64,000 nt of DNA. It comes from Hypomesus transpacificus. Its lineage: Eukaryota > Chordata > Actinopteri > Osmeriformes > Osmeridae. A program made the position numbers and the translations under genes. The stretch covers positions 5,906,091 to 5,970,090 of the forward strand of contig NC_061064.1 of assembly GCF_021917145.1 (NCBI RefSeq), read 5' to 3'. Positions 34,999 to 50,425 of this stretch are shown here, one piece after another. Below the pieces are notes generated by a model. That model worked only from the letters and a program-made list of their open reading frames with translations, was not told where the DNA came from and did no database searches. Every line of letters begins with the position of its first letter. Position 1 is the first letter of the stretch.

Positions 34999-37900
34999 AT
35001 GACAGCTTCAGTCATTTTAAGTATTCTTTTTGTTTGGATGGTGTCGCCCAGTCTGTCACGAGGGACTGGGTTTCTCTATCAGTTTCCAGGTGTGACACTG
35101 CAACGCATCAATTCCGAACAAATTGTCGGACCCCCTACAGGCTCCAGTGCAGTAAGCAGGTTGGTTTCACAGCAGAAGCTGTTCTTGAATTTACTTCCTG
35201 CCCAACGCTCCATTTCTGTTATTTTAGAGGGTTTTTGTTTCTAATCAGTCCCATTATAGCTGACTTAACTGACGAGCAGAGCAGCGACTAGAGGAAATGT
35301 GTTAATTGTACCTGGGAAAAGAATAAGGTGCAGAGGTGTATCATGAAACTGCCTAGTCATCACTGAATTACAAAATGATGCAAACTTGTCAAATTGATCG
35401 ATAGGGCTGTGCAAACCTATTCCTGGAGAGTTGCCATCCTGTGGGTTATCACCCAAACCCTAATTAAGAACAGCTGATTCTAATAATTACCACGTTGATA
35501 AGATGGATCGAGTTAATTACAGCTGGAGTTGGAAGTAAAGCCAACAGGAGGATATGTCTCCAGAAACAGTATTGGACAGCCCTGGTCGATGACTTCTCAC
35601 ACATACTCAGACGACAGCCGGGTTCGTCATCCATCATGAATTGTATCTCAACCTCTCTGTCCCGCCAATTGCCCGGTGACAGTCTCTAACAGTGTTCCCA
35701 CATGCTCTCCTCCTCGTAGGAACTGGTGTCAGTACACTGTGTCTAAAACGGTGTCGTGCCAGGTGCACAACGGGAGCGAGGCGCTGGTGCAGCGCGTGTT
35801 TCAGAGCTGCCGGTGGCCCGGTCCCTGCTCTAACCTCATCAGGTATGGATGAATGCGGTCACCGTTTCCCTGCTCCTCTCCCGTGTCTGCTCCATGTCCA
35901 GGAAAACATACAGGACTGGCTGTCTGGCCACCACACGGCGACGGGAGCATCTTTGTCATGAGCAAGCTTGTGAGAACGAGCCTGTTATTGATTTTGGGTT
36001 CAGTTCAGCTCACGAAACGCCAGGCCAGGCCTTGCACACAGGGATCATAATCCACTGATATATGGTGTTTGTGTATCTTTTGCCTAATAGGGCTTTAACT
36101 TCATCCAGCAGACAGTTTGTCTTACGACTCACCCCACACACACACACACACACACCCCCCCCTCTTGAAAACACACTCTGTCCCATTGTATGTTGGTCAT
36201 AGACGGCTGATTTACTCCCAGGCCCACCACACTGAATAGCAAGTCAGCCACCATCAAGGCATATAACAGTGATTTTTTCCATTCCCATTCCTCTATTCCC
36301 CAGTCTACCATTGCTCCCAGAAAAGACACTGATGTAAGAGCGTAGCTGTTTATCATATAGATTGGTGTGATTTGTAGCTGTATGGTTGCATTCCATTGTT
36401 TTATGTCTTTGGGATCCATCCAAGAATTCTATATAGACTCACAGTGTTCAGTCATAGTGTCAGCCTGGACTAACCTTGTTGTTTTGATAAAAGTTGATAA
36501 AACAAAACAAAAACAACACTCTTTTGATGTGACTCGAAGCTGCATGTGAAGAAAGAGGGTTACGAATGACAAATGGAGTAGCTGGATATGTCTAGGAGCT
36601 GAACAGGTGTGTTTCTTCATGAGGTCGAAATCAGTGAGAAGTCCCAGCGCTGCCTTCTGTGATATGTGGTGGGTTTTCAGTTACAGGACCCTGGTCAGGC
36701 CCACGTACAGACTGACGTATCGGCAGGTGACAGCCTTGGAGTGGAAGTGCTGCCCAGGCTTCCTGGGGGAAGACTGCAGTAAGGGTGAGTAGGACTCCAG
36801 AGAGCTCCTCTCCTCCTCCTCCTTACTTGGTTGGGGTGAGTTGAAGGCTAAAGGCTACACAACAACATCAATGTCGTCTGAGGACACTTCATAATTCGCC
36901 TTGGGCCTCACTGTTGTCCAGGTACCTTTTTGTTTGTCGTCAAGTTTCAATTGTGTGTGTGTGATATGAAATCCGGCAGAGGAATGGTCACCTATCGTCA
37001 CCCAAAGCATGGGTGTAGCTTTGGCAGGACATTTTGTTTTGAGTTTGTTTTGTTTTTTGAAGGGCTGTGGTGAGGATGAGTCAAAAGATAGGGCCGGTTG
37101 CTGAGGAAAAGTACCACTTAGATGGAAATTGCATTCCTATATTTGTCTCTCTGTCACGCCTCTCAATCAGAATGAATCTGGAACACTACTGTTAACATCA
37201 GATGGGCCAAGAAGTATTAACGTCTTAAATACTAAGCTAGATGTCGAGATGTTGCACTTTCAGCAACCTTTTTATTGGATACATGTTTTCCCAAACCCAG
37301 TCAAAGCACACTGAATGCATGAGAAGGTAGCTGCCTCAAGAATATGAGAGGATTTCAGGATCTTAAGGGACGTTGAGTAGGGTTACCAAGGGAACACAAG
37401 ACCGTATCCCTCAGTTGTCAGGTCACCAACATTTTCTGTTTCACATTTAAGATCGGTGTCTGATACTGTTCTTTGTATTTCACATCAGAGTTGTGTTCAA
37501 TGTTGAACCCTGAAACATGACCTCCCCTTTGTGCCAGCACAGTGGAGTCAGTTTACTGAATGCAAGCATATGTTTTGAAGACGTGAAACGAGGTCAATTG
37601 CAGAAGAATGTTGGCAGATACTGATATACAGTTGTAATAGGTGTTATTCCTAAATTTAGATTGACCACCAGGGTTTGTATTGTTATATGTTTACAGCACA
37701 GCAACAACACTCTCTCTCTGTCTCTCTCTCTGTCTCTCTCTCTGTCTCTCTCTCTTTCTCTGGAAGTCTTCATCACATTAATGGGTAACCTGTGGTGACC
37801 CTGGGTGTACTCATCCCCCACACCCATGGGCCTGCTGTGTGGCTGGAGGGGTGTGGGGGGGGGGGGTGGGTTGCTGGCAGGCCTTGCTGTAGAGTTCAGG

Positions 37901-38650
37901 GGAAAACAAGGTCATCCAGCTCCAGCTGTTGTTAATGCTGCAAGCCCCTCTCCTACTCTCCCTGTCTCCTCTCGTTCTCATCACCCCATACTCTGCCACT
38001 CTCCAGCCCTTCTTTGATCAGACCCTGGAGTCCCTTGAAAGGGTAGACTGACTCTAGACTGTCCGTCACCTCAGAACAGGAGAAACGTCAACTGAAGAGT
38101 CTCCGTTCGGGCCTCAGCCACTTGACCCTCAGTCATGAACATCTGCGTTGTTGCCTTATTTACTGTAATCCACAATCAGATAGTCCTTAAGTAAAGGATT
38201 ACTTGTCTTACTATTGAAATGTTTGGTAACTTGAGAGGGAAGAAAACCTGCCCTGTGGGAAATGCCTGGAAGGAGCCGGAAATAAAGGCCAAATGGTGTA
38301 GACAGGGATTGATGACTTACTTTGACAAAGAACAGACATATTATGATAAGATACCATACACCCCGTGTCACTGTTCCGTACTTGAATAAGGCGGACCAAG
38401 TTGACCTCTTGAGACGTCCAGGTTCCTCAGCGTAACTGTCATCCTATGAAAAACAGGCTTTTGTACAAGGTATCGTAAAAAGAGCCCAGGTGCGACCGAT
38501 GCAGTTTGAAAAGACGTCAAAAGCACAAGTGCACCTGGGCCGGTCCCCTAAGTCGCAGTTCCAGAAGTCGTCTCACTTCGGTGGCAAGACCCCGCATGTG
38601 GCACAAGCTTGCTTCTGGGGGAGCAGAATGAGATCATCCTTTGATGGGAG

Positions 38651-38719
<69 letters not shown>

Positions 38720-41700
38720 CCCCCCCCCCCCCCACTTGACGCACTCGTCTGAGAGAGCCTTCGCTCCCAGGGCCGAAGCATTAGCTGAAACCAGCGCCCG
38801 CTTGTTGTTTCAGGCTGCGGGTTGCGACGCCTCTGCAGTGAGCTTCTCCAGGATGTCATCGTGCTGTAATGCGCTTGGGCAGCGAGCGTGTCCTCTGGCC
38901 TTGATGCCTGCCTCTGTGTGTGTGTGTGTGTGTGTCGCAATACGTTTGTCACGGTGTACTGGTGTGGGTAGATGAGAGAGTTGGACCTGGTACTGTATGA
39001 CCAGCTGTTTGTCTCGACCCAAGTTTCACTGGTCTAATGGAAACAGCCGGTCAAGAGACAAGTCATCTTGTCGTCCACTCTCCAGGAACAATTGGACACA
39101 GAGCCCTGCAGCACAAGGGGACTGTGTAAGCAAGGGTTCTCGTGAGATGTCCGTCCAGAGACGCATTTTGCGAGCACATGGTATGAATTCCAGCTAAATG
39201 AAGTGCCTTAGTTGGGGGATTGATGTGCAGTATTCAGCCATTTAGTGAACTTGATGGTGGTGAAGTGGGGGGGGGGAAGCAGTTTAGATCATACTCTTCC
39301 AAGAATCCAGACAACCCTTCCCATAACTTCACATGCACCGAAAGGGTCTGTAAAAGGGTCCTGAGCCAATGGAATACACATTTTTTACACAAGCTGTTCG
39401 GGAATGTCGAAGGAACCAACCGCAACAGATTCTTTTTCGATCAGTTTCACCGAATTGTCTGCGTATGCCATGTGCTTCCCATATTCGTCGTGTCCCTCTG
39501 AGTTCCCCATATGCATCCAATCCATTAAGGCTCCGGGACCCTCTGTTTAACCTCCTTCTACATCGAGGAGAAGAATGAGCGTTGTGGTCCTCATTTTTCA
39601 TTTGACTCATATTTTTGCTCTGCCTCAGTGGCTTTCATGACACAAGTTTGAGGACGCTGCCACAATCATTTGCTTTGCTCAACTAAAACATGTGCTTTGT
39701 AGTGATCTGTGCTTTGGCATGATCCATGTTTGATTGATATTTTCCGGCCTGTATTTCAATTGACTGTAACAAATGACTGCTGTAATTTTTGTCATATACG
39801 GGTTCTCAAAAAAATATATAATTTCTTTATTTGGAGGTTGGGAGGTTATCACAATGGTTATGTCATGGTTATTGCCCTGGTTCTTAAACATTAGCTGGGA
39901 AGTGACATCCACTTGGGAACTTTATTTGAGGTATTCAGGGATTTTAAGATGACAGATGACTTGGGTTCAAAGGTCATAACAGACTTGGTGTTTTGATTCT
40001 AGTCCATCATCACCTAAATCCCCCTCTGTACCAACCAAAGAAAAACACATCATGATTACGAAGATCAGGACACACAGTGAGGAAAACCAAATCCCATTCA
40101 AGAATCTGCTGACACAAGCATAGACATCAAATCCAAAAAGGAATCCATCTCCAAGTCCCTATAAACATGTTTTAATGTTTTGTCTAGGGAGTCCAACAGC
40201 GAAATGGTTATCAAGAGTTTCAGTACACAACCATGTCAGCAACCCTCCAACCCTCTTCTAACTGTCATTTAGCTCTATTTTTTTCTTTCTTTTTATTTAA
40301 CATAAACATATGAGGCACTGACTTGTGAGTGGGGGGGTGGGGGTGGTGTGGTTGGGGGTGGTGGTGGTGTGGTTGGTGGTGGCGGTGGTGTGGTTGGGGG
40401 GGTCTGTGAGGCGAGGCGATCGGCATGGCTGTGAAGTGCATCTGTCTGTCTGTGTTATTCCCTGAGTGACAGCAGCCGTGAGTTATGGTGGGCCGGTGGG
40501 ACCAGCTGGAGAAGCCTGGCCCGATCCCTGACTTCTGTGGGCCCGATCTGGAATGCATTTGTCAACGGAAGGAGTGAGACACAGGGAAAAAGAGCCCGAT
40601 TGTGACCAATGGAGAGATTTTGACGATACGTTCTTTAAAGAGGCCCCTCCTTCACTCTCCAGCCTGGCTTGAGAACATCTGGCCTCTCTTTGCTCGGCTT
40701 AAACTCTTTGTTTACAGCGGAGGCACTTGGATTAAGGTGTAAATGCCCTCTCTTATTCTGTGTCTTCACTTCTGTCCTTCTATTTAGAGAAAGTTTAAAC
40801 CAACATCTCACCATTCGAAGATACTGTCGAGGAACCAGCTGTAGCCATATAGTATTTTGTGTGTGTGTTGAGCGCGCGTGTACACGTTCAGACGAATTCC
40901 CTTTCTGTGGTGAAGAGTTCTGTGTTTGTTCACGAGTTAAGATCTACATTTCTGCATGGGGATGTGTATAAGCATACGACACTGTATGCAAGGAGCGGAT
41001 CTGAGTTCCCTGATTGTCTGCAGGCTACAGACACTTATCTGCGTGTTTGGTCAAATATTTGGACAGCCTGAGCTCCCTCGGGATGCAGGGCTGCCTTTCC
41101 CGGAGGGAGCTCCCTTCTCCCAGACCCAGCTTGGGTTACAGTGACCAGATTTCGAACCGGAGCTGCTCTCTCACAGCCAACATGCCAACTGCTTTGTTTT
41201 GATTCACAACCTGCAAAGTCAGCCCCTGCACACCAACCCCCCCCTACCCCTGCGCCCCGATCCAGAGACTGAGAGGCAGTGAGATATCCCTGGGAACGTA
41301 TACCCACAAGCCCCCACAGCACAGTCTGACTTTGGAGACCAGTATTTTAAGCTTTGTGGGTAAGTGCATTCACAAATCATCATCAGCATACCATCCAATG
41401 AGTCAGTAGCTTGAATTCCAGGTGCAACTATATATCCATTAGCATGACATAGCGCTGGCTAATTGAATTATGTCTGATGATGGCAGATACTTGGTCAAGC
41501 ATGCTTGCATTTTACAGTTCCTTGTGATGTTACTATGGCAACATAATAGACGTTCGTCTAGACGGACCCAGGTAGTAGACAAGACAGTAATTTATGATTT
41601 TCTGTCTTCGATCATCATACCAACATTACCAACTCCTCTCTGAGCCTGAGCAGATATAGTACGTCTCGTTATTCAACTTCATTACTAATGGTGTAGGGAT

Positions 41701-41747
41701 TAATATCTTTGTGAGAAGTGAACTTCAGCCGAAGGTTTTCTTTTTGG

Positions 41748-41779
<32 letters not shown>

Positions 41780-44700
41780 CGGGGGGGAGGAGATGAGAGA
41801 TATCATCACAAGTGCCTGTGGGAAACCAAGGTGCATAGATTTTGGATGTTTGCTTAACCTTTTGGAAATGTGTCTGCGAACATTTTTAGAAGTGGTCAAA
41901 GTGCTTGGAATAATTGTGTCCATATGGAGCCTTGCGGTATGGCAGGTCCTGGCCTCATCACTGTGGAGCTGGCCTTTCAAAGGAGCCGGTCACACACAGT
42001 CTCTCACCAAGTCATGCAGGTTAGATGTGATGGTTAGCGGTAGAAAAACAGAAACGAGTCCAACTTTTTGTATCTGTGGGTGTCAGCAATTACTTTTAGT
42101 ACTCACACTCTGCCATGGTGGGGTTTTCTCCCACTCCAGTAAGCAATACCGAGGGATATGCCATGGACTGCAACCGTCCAGCAAGTTTTCAGGCAGGCTT
42201 GTTAGCAGGCTCACTGCTCAGTCCTCATAACTAAGATCTACACAGCCTGGGAATACAAGACCTACCTGTGGGCCTCCTATGCACTGGCACAGACATTGAC
42301 TAATATTGCCCTTGACAGAACCAGTCTTCCAGTGTTGTACCACTTCAGCCTGGTCTCAGTTCATCCCCGGTGAGCATCGACACGTAACTGCTTTTGTATC
42401 GACTTCTTCATAAATCACAACCGGCACAAACTCCCGCGCCGCTTGTTTAAATCGCCACTTAGCTCAGTTTGTGGCACACCTGGATGTCTCCTGGGACCCT
42501 CCGGAGGTCTGGGAAACTGCTCTAACGAAGCAGAGTCTTCGTATGTCTGTGGTAATGACCATTGGAGAGGATATCCCCATTATAAAGCAATAAATCTGTA
42601 GCGGAACACCAGCCCTGGGTTTAGAGATTGCCTGTGGCAGGTCTCCAGCGCTGCTACACTACAACAGTGCTACTTGTCCTGCCAAAAGCTAGAGACTCAC
42701 CCCTCATGAGCACATAGCACTGCACTGTAGTAGTTACTCTGTCGCCAACCAACGGCTACTCTCTGCTCGTCTTGATCAGAAAAGCTAGGAAGGAAGGAGT
42801 TGGGGAAGATGAAAATAAAATAAATAAACATTTGATAAAGCTTTAACAGGGAATAAATCTAAGCTTTTATTGACAATTACTAGACAAGGAAAGTTCCGGG
42901 CTCCGTTTGGAGACGACGTATGTTCCTTTTGATCCAGGAGATCCCATTTCACTTGACAGGTAAAGCCACATAGACTTCAGAGTGCTCTTAGATCCAAACG
43001 ATAGTGACGTATGGGGACGTTTGACCCACCCTACAGATACTCCCCATAAGTCAGCAGAAGAAAGACCGAGGCAAAGATCTCCCCCAGACCTTTCTAGACC
43101 AGCCCGTCTGTTTAGGGCGTCCTGGCTCTGCATCAGATCCCTAGTGAGATGTGTTGCATTTGGCTTGGGTCATGTCCAAGGGCCCCCACGCTCTGTTCTG
43201 GCATGGTAAATCAATCAAGCCTCCAGCCTCTCCTCTTTTCCCTTTCGCTCGCCTGCTCCCTCTCTCCTCCCTCGTTCTCTGTCCTTCTGCTCAAGGCTGT
43301 GGGCAAAGGGCCTCTTGGAAGCCAGGACCCTCTGTTGATCTAAGAAAATATTTGGGTGAGGCGCTTCGCATGAAAGGGGTGTCCCATGGAGAGTTGGTCA
43401 ACTCCAGCCACCGCTCAGCCCCCAAGATGTCCGATCAGTTCCTCTCCCAGCTCCAGGAGACCGCCGCAAACATCTGACGGCAGCAGATCCCATCTTTACC
43501 AATTAAGGGAGAAAATCTGGGTCGACAACATGAGATTTGGCCTAAATATAGCCGCGTCCCCCACGCACTGCACACGAGCCTGCGTGTTTCAGCGACATCA
43601 AACATGGAAAGACGTGTATATATATATATATATATATATCCCAGCTCTGTCTCGACATCTCTTCTTGTCGCAGAACATTTTCGGATGGGCTCCCATACTG
43701 TGAACACGCTAATGCGAAAAGCGGACGACTCCTCAAGACAAGATGGCGTCTCTCCCAGCTGGCTTCTCTTTTCCTTCCTCACTCGAAAAAAGGCTTCTGG
43801 CAGAAGCATCGCCGTGTCGTACAGCTATCTTTACATTCAGATGGAATTTGAAAATATCTGTTCATACAGTTAAATGGAAAGCAAGAAATGCAATTGCTTA
43901 CAATTCTTGAATACGTCCCCACTATTGTATGTATAAACATTTTGGGTCTGGTTGCTAACTGCCCCGTGTGGTATATTTGAGCCCTATGCAATATCTTTGA
44001 ACTCTGCAACCTCTCTTCTACAATCAAGAAAGCATCATCATTATCCGCAACGATTCAAGTAGACCAAATACAATGTTCCACAAGCAATGGTCCCGGCTAC
44101 ATCCACGACACTTAACCAACTCATCATGCCCATCTCCAATTTGGGCGTTTAGTTTGGAGCAGAGGGAAAGCATCTCGTGTTGTTTTTGGCTACATGCTGA
44201 TGGAGTTTTGATGGGCCGAGTTGTGAAGAAGGTTGTGTTTACGCGAGGCCCAGATGAGCTTTTTCCCCTTCCCACTGATTGTGAGGCTGGAGGGTAATCA
44301 CCATGCTGGGGGGCTCTGAGCCTGTTTCTCATTTCCCTTTCCATGCCCCCCCCCACCCCCCACCCCCCACCCTTCCCATTTCTCCTCTCCGACACTCTGA
44401 TTGTTATCTTCCTGTAGAGTGTTTGAGGATATGTTGCCCCCCTTATCCAGCACAGCAATGGGACGAGAGTAAAGAGTGTATCTGGACGTCCAGTGTGTCT
44501 TTTACCCTGTCAGATATCCACTCCGGCCATTGCTCCTGTTGACAAAAAGATCAAGCGCACTCCTTTTTCAAAAGAGAGGTTTGCGTTGGGTTTCTCCGGG
44601 TCATGTTGAATCCACACGTTTCAAAGTGTTTGTGGTCCAGCCTCATGCACGTCCTACAGGAGTGGGGCTAGGCGAGGGTGCTACGCGAAAGACGTCGTGT

Positions 44701-47700
44701 CTGGTATCAAGTGGGTCGAGTGGATGTTTGTAGTTCATTAATGCTCTCCAGATGTGCGAGGGTTAACTCGCACACCCTCGCACGTCCGCTGGGAAGTCGG
44801 CCCGGAATTGTGTTTCTGTTTGTCCTCAAGTGAACTGATTATGATGCAGATTTGATTTTTCCGTCATTTGTTTTGCATCACTCATGCCTGAACGGAACAT
44901 CTGAAAACACGATAAAGTCTCACTTAAAACAGATTGATCAAAGTGATTGTATTTGATGTGTTGTACTGAGACTGGGCCTGACCTTGCAAATACTGAAACC
45001 CAGCCTGAACCTGCCCAAAGGACATACTTGGATCCTTTAATACAATCATAATAGCTTGGCCAGGTGTCGAAACATCGCAAGAGGAAGTATATAGTCATGC
45101 ATTTGCATGCTTATTTTATCCAGTGAAGAAATCTCAAACAGGGACAAAGCCAAATGCGATCGACTGTTTTTTGAATCGAGTCAAACACGTTCAACAATTG
45201 ACGGTTCAAAACCATTTTAAATAATGATTTTTGTTTGAACCCCGTCCCAGTCTGTGAGCAAGCTTCCCTGCTGTAAACTGTAATTAGGTGTGTAACGGCA
45301 TGACGAGAAATAACCCTGTGAGGAGTTTCTTTTGCACGGGAACTTGACAGACAGCACAGCCTTGGGGAAGAGCGTTGCTGCCAGTAAATAGATGAGAACA
45401 GCTGAAGGGGACAGGTGGGTACCCTGTAGCCCTGTAGGCCCTGAGAGAGGCCTGCTCTCGCTCCATCCTGTCAGCCAGCTGAATCCTTGAAGAAGACTGC
45501 AGCGAAAACACTCTGCTGTTAACGGCGACGGGGGACGCATAACTTGCGGTTGACGGCACTGTTAACTAGATTCTTTCAGTGCTCACCGGGTTCCTCGGCA
45601 CGCTGGTGACTTTGGGCCTAATAACAAGGACTAGTGCACACAGGGCTACACTCGACAGCTAGCAATAGCAAGCTGTGCGGAGAGATCTTCACACGTTCCG
45701 AGATGCACTTTATGTTGGTGATGAAGATTCGAAGCCAGGCGAGTGCTTGGCTCATCTGTTTACACGTACACTCACTGAAGGTAGTTTTCACATTCAACTA
45801 TTCCTCGAATGGTTAATTGGGTATGTGCTGTGGGAGCCAGCAATGTCCTCTGAATTATAAATAACAAGAGCTACTGTTCGAATGTATGATCATGACAGCT
45901 ACTAGGCTGCTCACATTAGGTTTCTGACAAAAATGTTTTGATACATGGACGGTATTTGAGGCCAAGATGCTAAAGGGGTGCGGCTGTCTTTTGACAAGTC
46001 TATTACTCTTTCTCGGTTCTGCTGTGCAGAATCGAAATATCCAAGCATGACTGCCTCGTGATATACTGGCCTACTTGCCTCTTGTGTGTATCGTGGGGAA
46101 TTGACAGTCCGGCAGGAAGTGTGCTTTTTCTCCACCCGTTGTGACCCTCTTGTAAATCTGCAAGCCCAAGGCCAGGGACTCCAGCAACTCGAGCCCTGAC
46201 CACCAAGGACGGAGCGGCTGCTTGGACGTTACCACCTTTTCGCAGAGAGCTCAATTTAGCATCCTGCAAAGGCTGCCAGCTGATTGCTGGGCTCCAAGTA
46301 AGCCAGACGTCTAATCAAGCCACATTCCACAAACTCCATAATACTGTAATTCCAGAATCTGCCATCATTTTACCACATGTTCGTATGAGCAACTGTTTGG
46401 AATGGGATACTGGGACAGCTGGGGTACCAGTCTGTCTAGTAATCCAACACAGGGAAGGCCTTATACTTCTCGAAGTCCTGATATGTCTATAGGGCCGATG
46501 GCTAGCCTAATTACTGAGCTATCCGAGATGCATTGCTCTGGTGTAGACTTGTTTTAATCAGACAGCATATGCAGCGTTGTCAGCAGTTCATCGATCTTAC
46601 CTTTTTAACACAAAATACTTTTCCCCCCAATTTGTTCAAAATGTAGTCAAGTGTTTGCCAAGAGTTGTGGACCTAACAAGAGTTGTATAAGTGAGAACAC
46701 ATGACCTCTGTTACTACGCTGTACCATGAGGTCTGAATTATACGAGACACAGCATCATTCACTCCTCGGCGCATTTTAAATCTCACATCGTTTTGAAGCC
46801 TTTCAGCTGAGAAATGTGTCAAAAGCTCCACAACAGGGAGGTCTCCCCCTCACTGTAATAAATTTGGCCACGTAAAAGAATCCTCCTTTCAGTCAGATTA
46901 TACTTATTGCATATATACTGTACACAGGGTTCCTCCACCACTTCTTAATAAGTCTGTCCTACAGGTACACTTGCACTTTTGAGGTTCACGTTGTTTAATT
47001 GCAACTTGTTTAACTACATGCTCTTATGTTTCTTCCCATGGGCACTTATTTGCTTTTCACAATGTATGCTTCATGTTTTGGCTACCCACAATGTTTTGGG
47101 GCTGTCTCGTTGTTTACGATCATTGACCGATGCACTTTTTGTAAAGCTCTCTCTCTTGGATGTCGCTTTGGATAAAAGCGTCTGCTCAATGAATGCATGT
47201 AAACGTACGTCTCAAAGTGCTTCGCAGATGTAGAGACACTAAAGGAATAAATCACCAGTTTGTGGCCCGTGAGTCAGGGATGGTAGGGATTAGATTGTGT
47301 ACATAACTTGTTGAATCACTGACCATCGCGTTGCTATTTTGACGCAGGTCAAAATAATTCCCGTGTTTTCGATAAGGCATCGATGAATTCTTTCTCTCTT
47401 GTGGCTGGGATTTGGTGAGATGGGGGCTTTCCCTCCACGGCTCGTTGTCACAGTTCAACCGCCGGGTGGTGGTTGTGTCTTGTTGTGGTTCCCAATGGTG
47501 GGATGAGATCTTGACTTGTTGGTGAGGACCGACAGACGGGGACCTCCTCTGAGAGCGGTCTGCGCTAACTGCGTGTGTGAGACCAGGTTCAGAACCCCTT
47601 CTGACAGTGGGAGCCAGACATAGTTCTGGATGTGTAGTCGCTTATTGCTTGTCTTCTGTTTACCCATGTATGTTGATGCATACCTTCTGTAGGCCTGGGA

Positions 47701-50391
47701 AAGAGCTCTATGTTTTGTCTGCAGTGAGAGAGAGAGAAAATGAGAGACAGACAAAAGAGTGAGAGAGAGAGAGCTATTATTAGCTCAGCTCTGCTGGTGA
47801 TGGAAACGGGCTTCATCAGTGTGTTTTTTTTTTCATGATGATCTGCAACCAAACATTTCTAGAATCTTCCAGGCTGTTTAGAATCTGAGGTTGATTTATG
47901 CATGCGTTGTTTGTTGGAGGCTACATCGGGACTGTGCTTTTTTACAAGGGATGTGCTGAGCGGCTCTGTCTGCCCTGTGAAGCGTGCGTGCAGGGGGTGA
48001 CTTAGTGCGTGTGTCTGCTTTCATAACCGTAATTGTCCTCATTATCTTACCTCCTTGCGAAGCCTCGCTGTTGCTGGCAACAGTTTCAAATGGGTCCACC
48101 CCACCCGTCCATCTGGAGAAAGCATTCACCTTGCACGGTCTGCGTTCACCATTGTCTTCGGGGGGTGCCTCTCTCTCTCACTCTCTTTTTTATCTTTTTT
48201 TTTTTTTTTTACTGCCGACTCTGAAGAGAACATCTGTATTTTTCACCTCCCCTGTCCAGTGATCTGAGGTAGACCTTTACCCAACGGTGCAACTACACTA
48301 CAGGAAAGGCACGCCTGTCTTCAGAGCAGACGTCCCATGCCTGGATGCAGGCCTCCAAGAGTACTCGGTCTCTTGGAAGTCAACCCTCATCGACTTACCT
48401 GAGCCTCCCAGCGCCAACAAGCACTGTGAAGGTCACCAGTTCATCAATTGATATCTCTGACCTGGCTAAGAGAGGAAAGGGGAGGAGGTTAGGTGTACAG
48501 TATCTCTAAGAAAGTGTGTGGGGGGGGGGGGGGGGGGGGGGGGGCGGGGGGGGAATCAGCAAGAGGTCAAATTTGTCTTCATTTGCTTTTGTTTGAAGTG
48601 GAGCCCACAGTCAGACAGATGGATTTAGCTTCATGGCTCACAGTATGTGATGAGTCATTCCAGCAGGTGTTGGAGATCGGTTATCTGTCTAGAAGTCTTT
48701 TTATTTCAGTAGATAAAGGAACGGATTAGGTAGACATGCAGAAGACCTGTCATTCTTAATCCAGATTTAATCAAAGCTAAGCCACATATCATGCTCTGAA
48801 TTGCCTATTTTCTACCAGGTTTTTAAGAATAATTTTTAAATACACCTAAATCTTAATATTGGATGAGGCAGCTGAACCAAAAGTGCAATTAAATCACGTA
48901 TTCAATCTCAATGGCTATATTTCAATCAAAACATTCTTGAATGACTTGTATAATTACCAAATCTTTTCAAAGAAATGATTGTTGCTTGTTTATTTGAAAT
49001 ATGTCTTTGCCAATATACTGACATTGCACATTTAGTAGTTGGTTTTGCACTCATGTTGAGGTAAGGCCTTCTACGTCTGAATCTAGACCACTACACGTTG
49101 TAATCTTTTGTTTAATTAAAGAGAGGAAGCAGGCTTTGAGGAGGAGTCTGGGTGACAGATGTCTGGCCTCGTTTTTGTAGCGTACACCAAAACAACAGCA
49201 CTCCAACAGCCTCCAGTATTGTCTGCCAAATAAGGCCGCAAAAAAAGGACTCTGAACTTTTTCGAAGTTTGTTGCTTTTTTGAGGAGCCTGCATCTTTTA
49301 CTTTTACCGCCCCCATCCCTCCCCACCCCCACACAGACACACACACACTTGACCTCTGTGAGGCTGACTGGTTCAGGTCAGGATGTGGCTGAGCGTACTC
49401 CTCAGGGGTAGAGGGAAAACATCTTTATGTCTTTATTTAGACATTTTAACGTCTTTATGAGGTTTGGCAGGCTGCAGTCAGGCTGTTATTTTAACGGCTC
49501 ATCTATCTTTCACTGCCTCGACCAGAAACGTCCACTTTGAGTGCTGCAGCCGAAATCTCCAGCACCTTCTTAAATGATGCAGACCCGATCTCGGTTTAGG
49601 TCTGCATATTCTGTTGAATGATGTCAGGGTTTGGTAGGCGAGTCACTCGAACTGTGGTAATCATTTTTTGATGATTTTCTTACGCATGCTGTTGGTATCT
49701 GTTAACAGCAGAACACTTACAGATGGAATTGGTAAACACACATTTGGGAAGGCAGTTGTACCACTTTGCCAGTATTATACATACTTTGGAACACGCACTA
49801 TTTTCAAGATTTGGCCTTTCGACACATTTCCTAAAGCATTTCCAGGAAGGTTAATCTCTGTAGAAACCCTTTGGTGATTTCCAGGTGGTCACGAATCAGT
49901 TATCAAAGTTCCACCTCCAGTTGGTCTTATCGATATATGCACACTGAAACAATCACTTTCATCATCTATAATGAGACTACACCTTGTTTCCAGCTACAGA
50001 CCTTGATGCCCTTTCATATCTAAGACAACGTAACACAAAAACACAGCATGGATTTGACCATAAAAGGTTATTTTCTTGTTGTTCCAGAATCATATTCAAC
50101 CTTTCTTTCAAGCCAGGAGAAATATCACCATTTAGCCTTTGCTTCTGGCAGTCATTATATAGCCATTTGAGTGTGTGTGTGTGTGGGGGGGGGGAAGCAA
50201 AAAGCTGCAAATGGGCTTTCAATGCTTGTTTGTGCATCAACTCTAAAGACAGCTTGAGTGTATGAATTTGTAATGTTTCTATTCAAAGTCACTCTTGGCT
50301 GGAACCTGTCACAGTCACCAATGAACTGCTGTGTCTGTCTTTTTCTGTCTCTCCCTCTGTTCCCCTCTCTGTGTCGGTCTGTCTTTGTCTT

Positions 50392-50425
<34 letters not shown>

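Noticed and set aside
38490..38975. 161-codon open frame with poly-proline
   Set aside because: Its length comes from the poly-C run. No start context, splice sites or family similarity support it.
42867..43477. Several overlapping open frames of 75-108 codons in col26a1 intron 3
   Set aside because: No splice sites compatible with col26a1, no recognisable motifs, and frames overlap on both strands as expected by chance.
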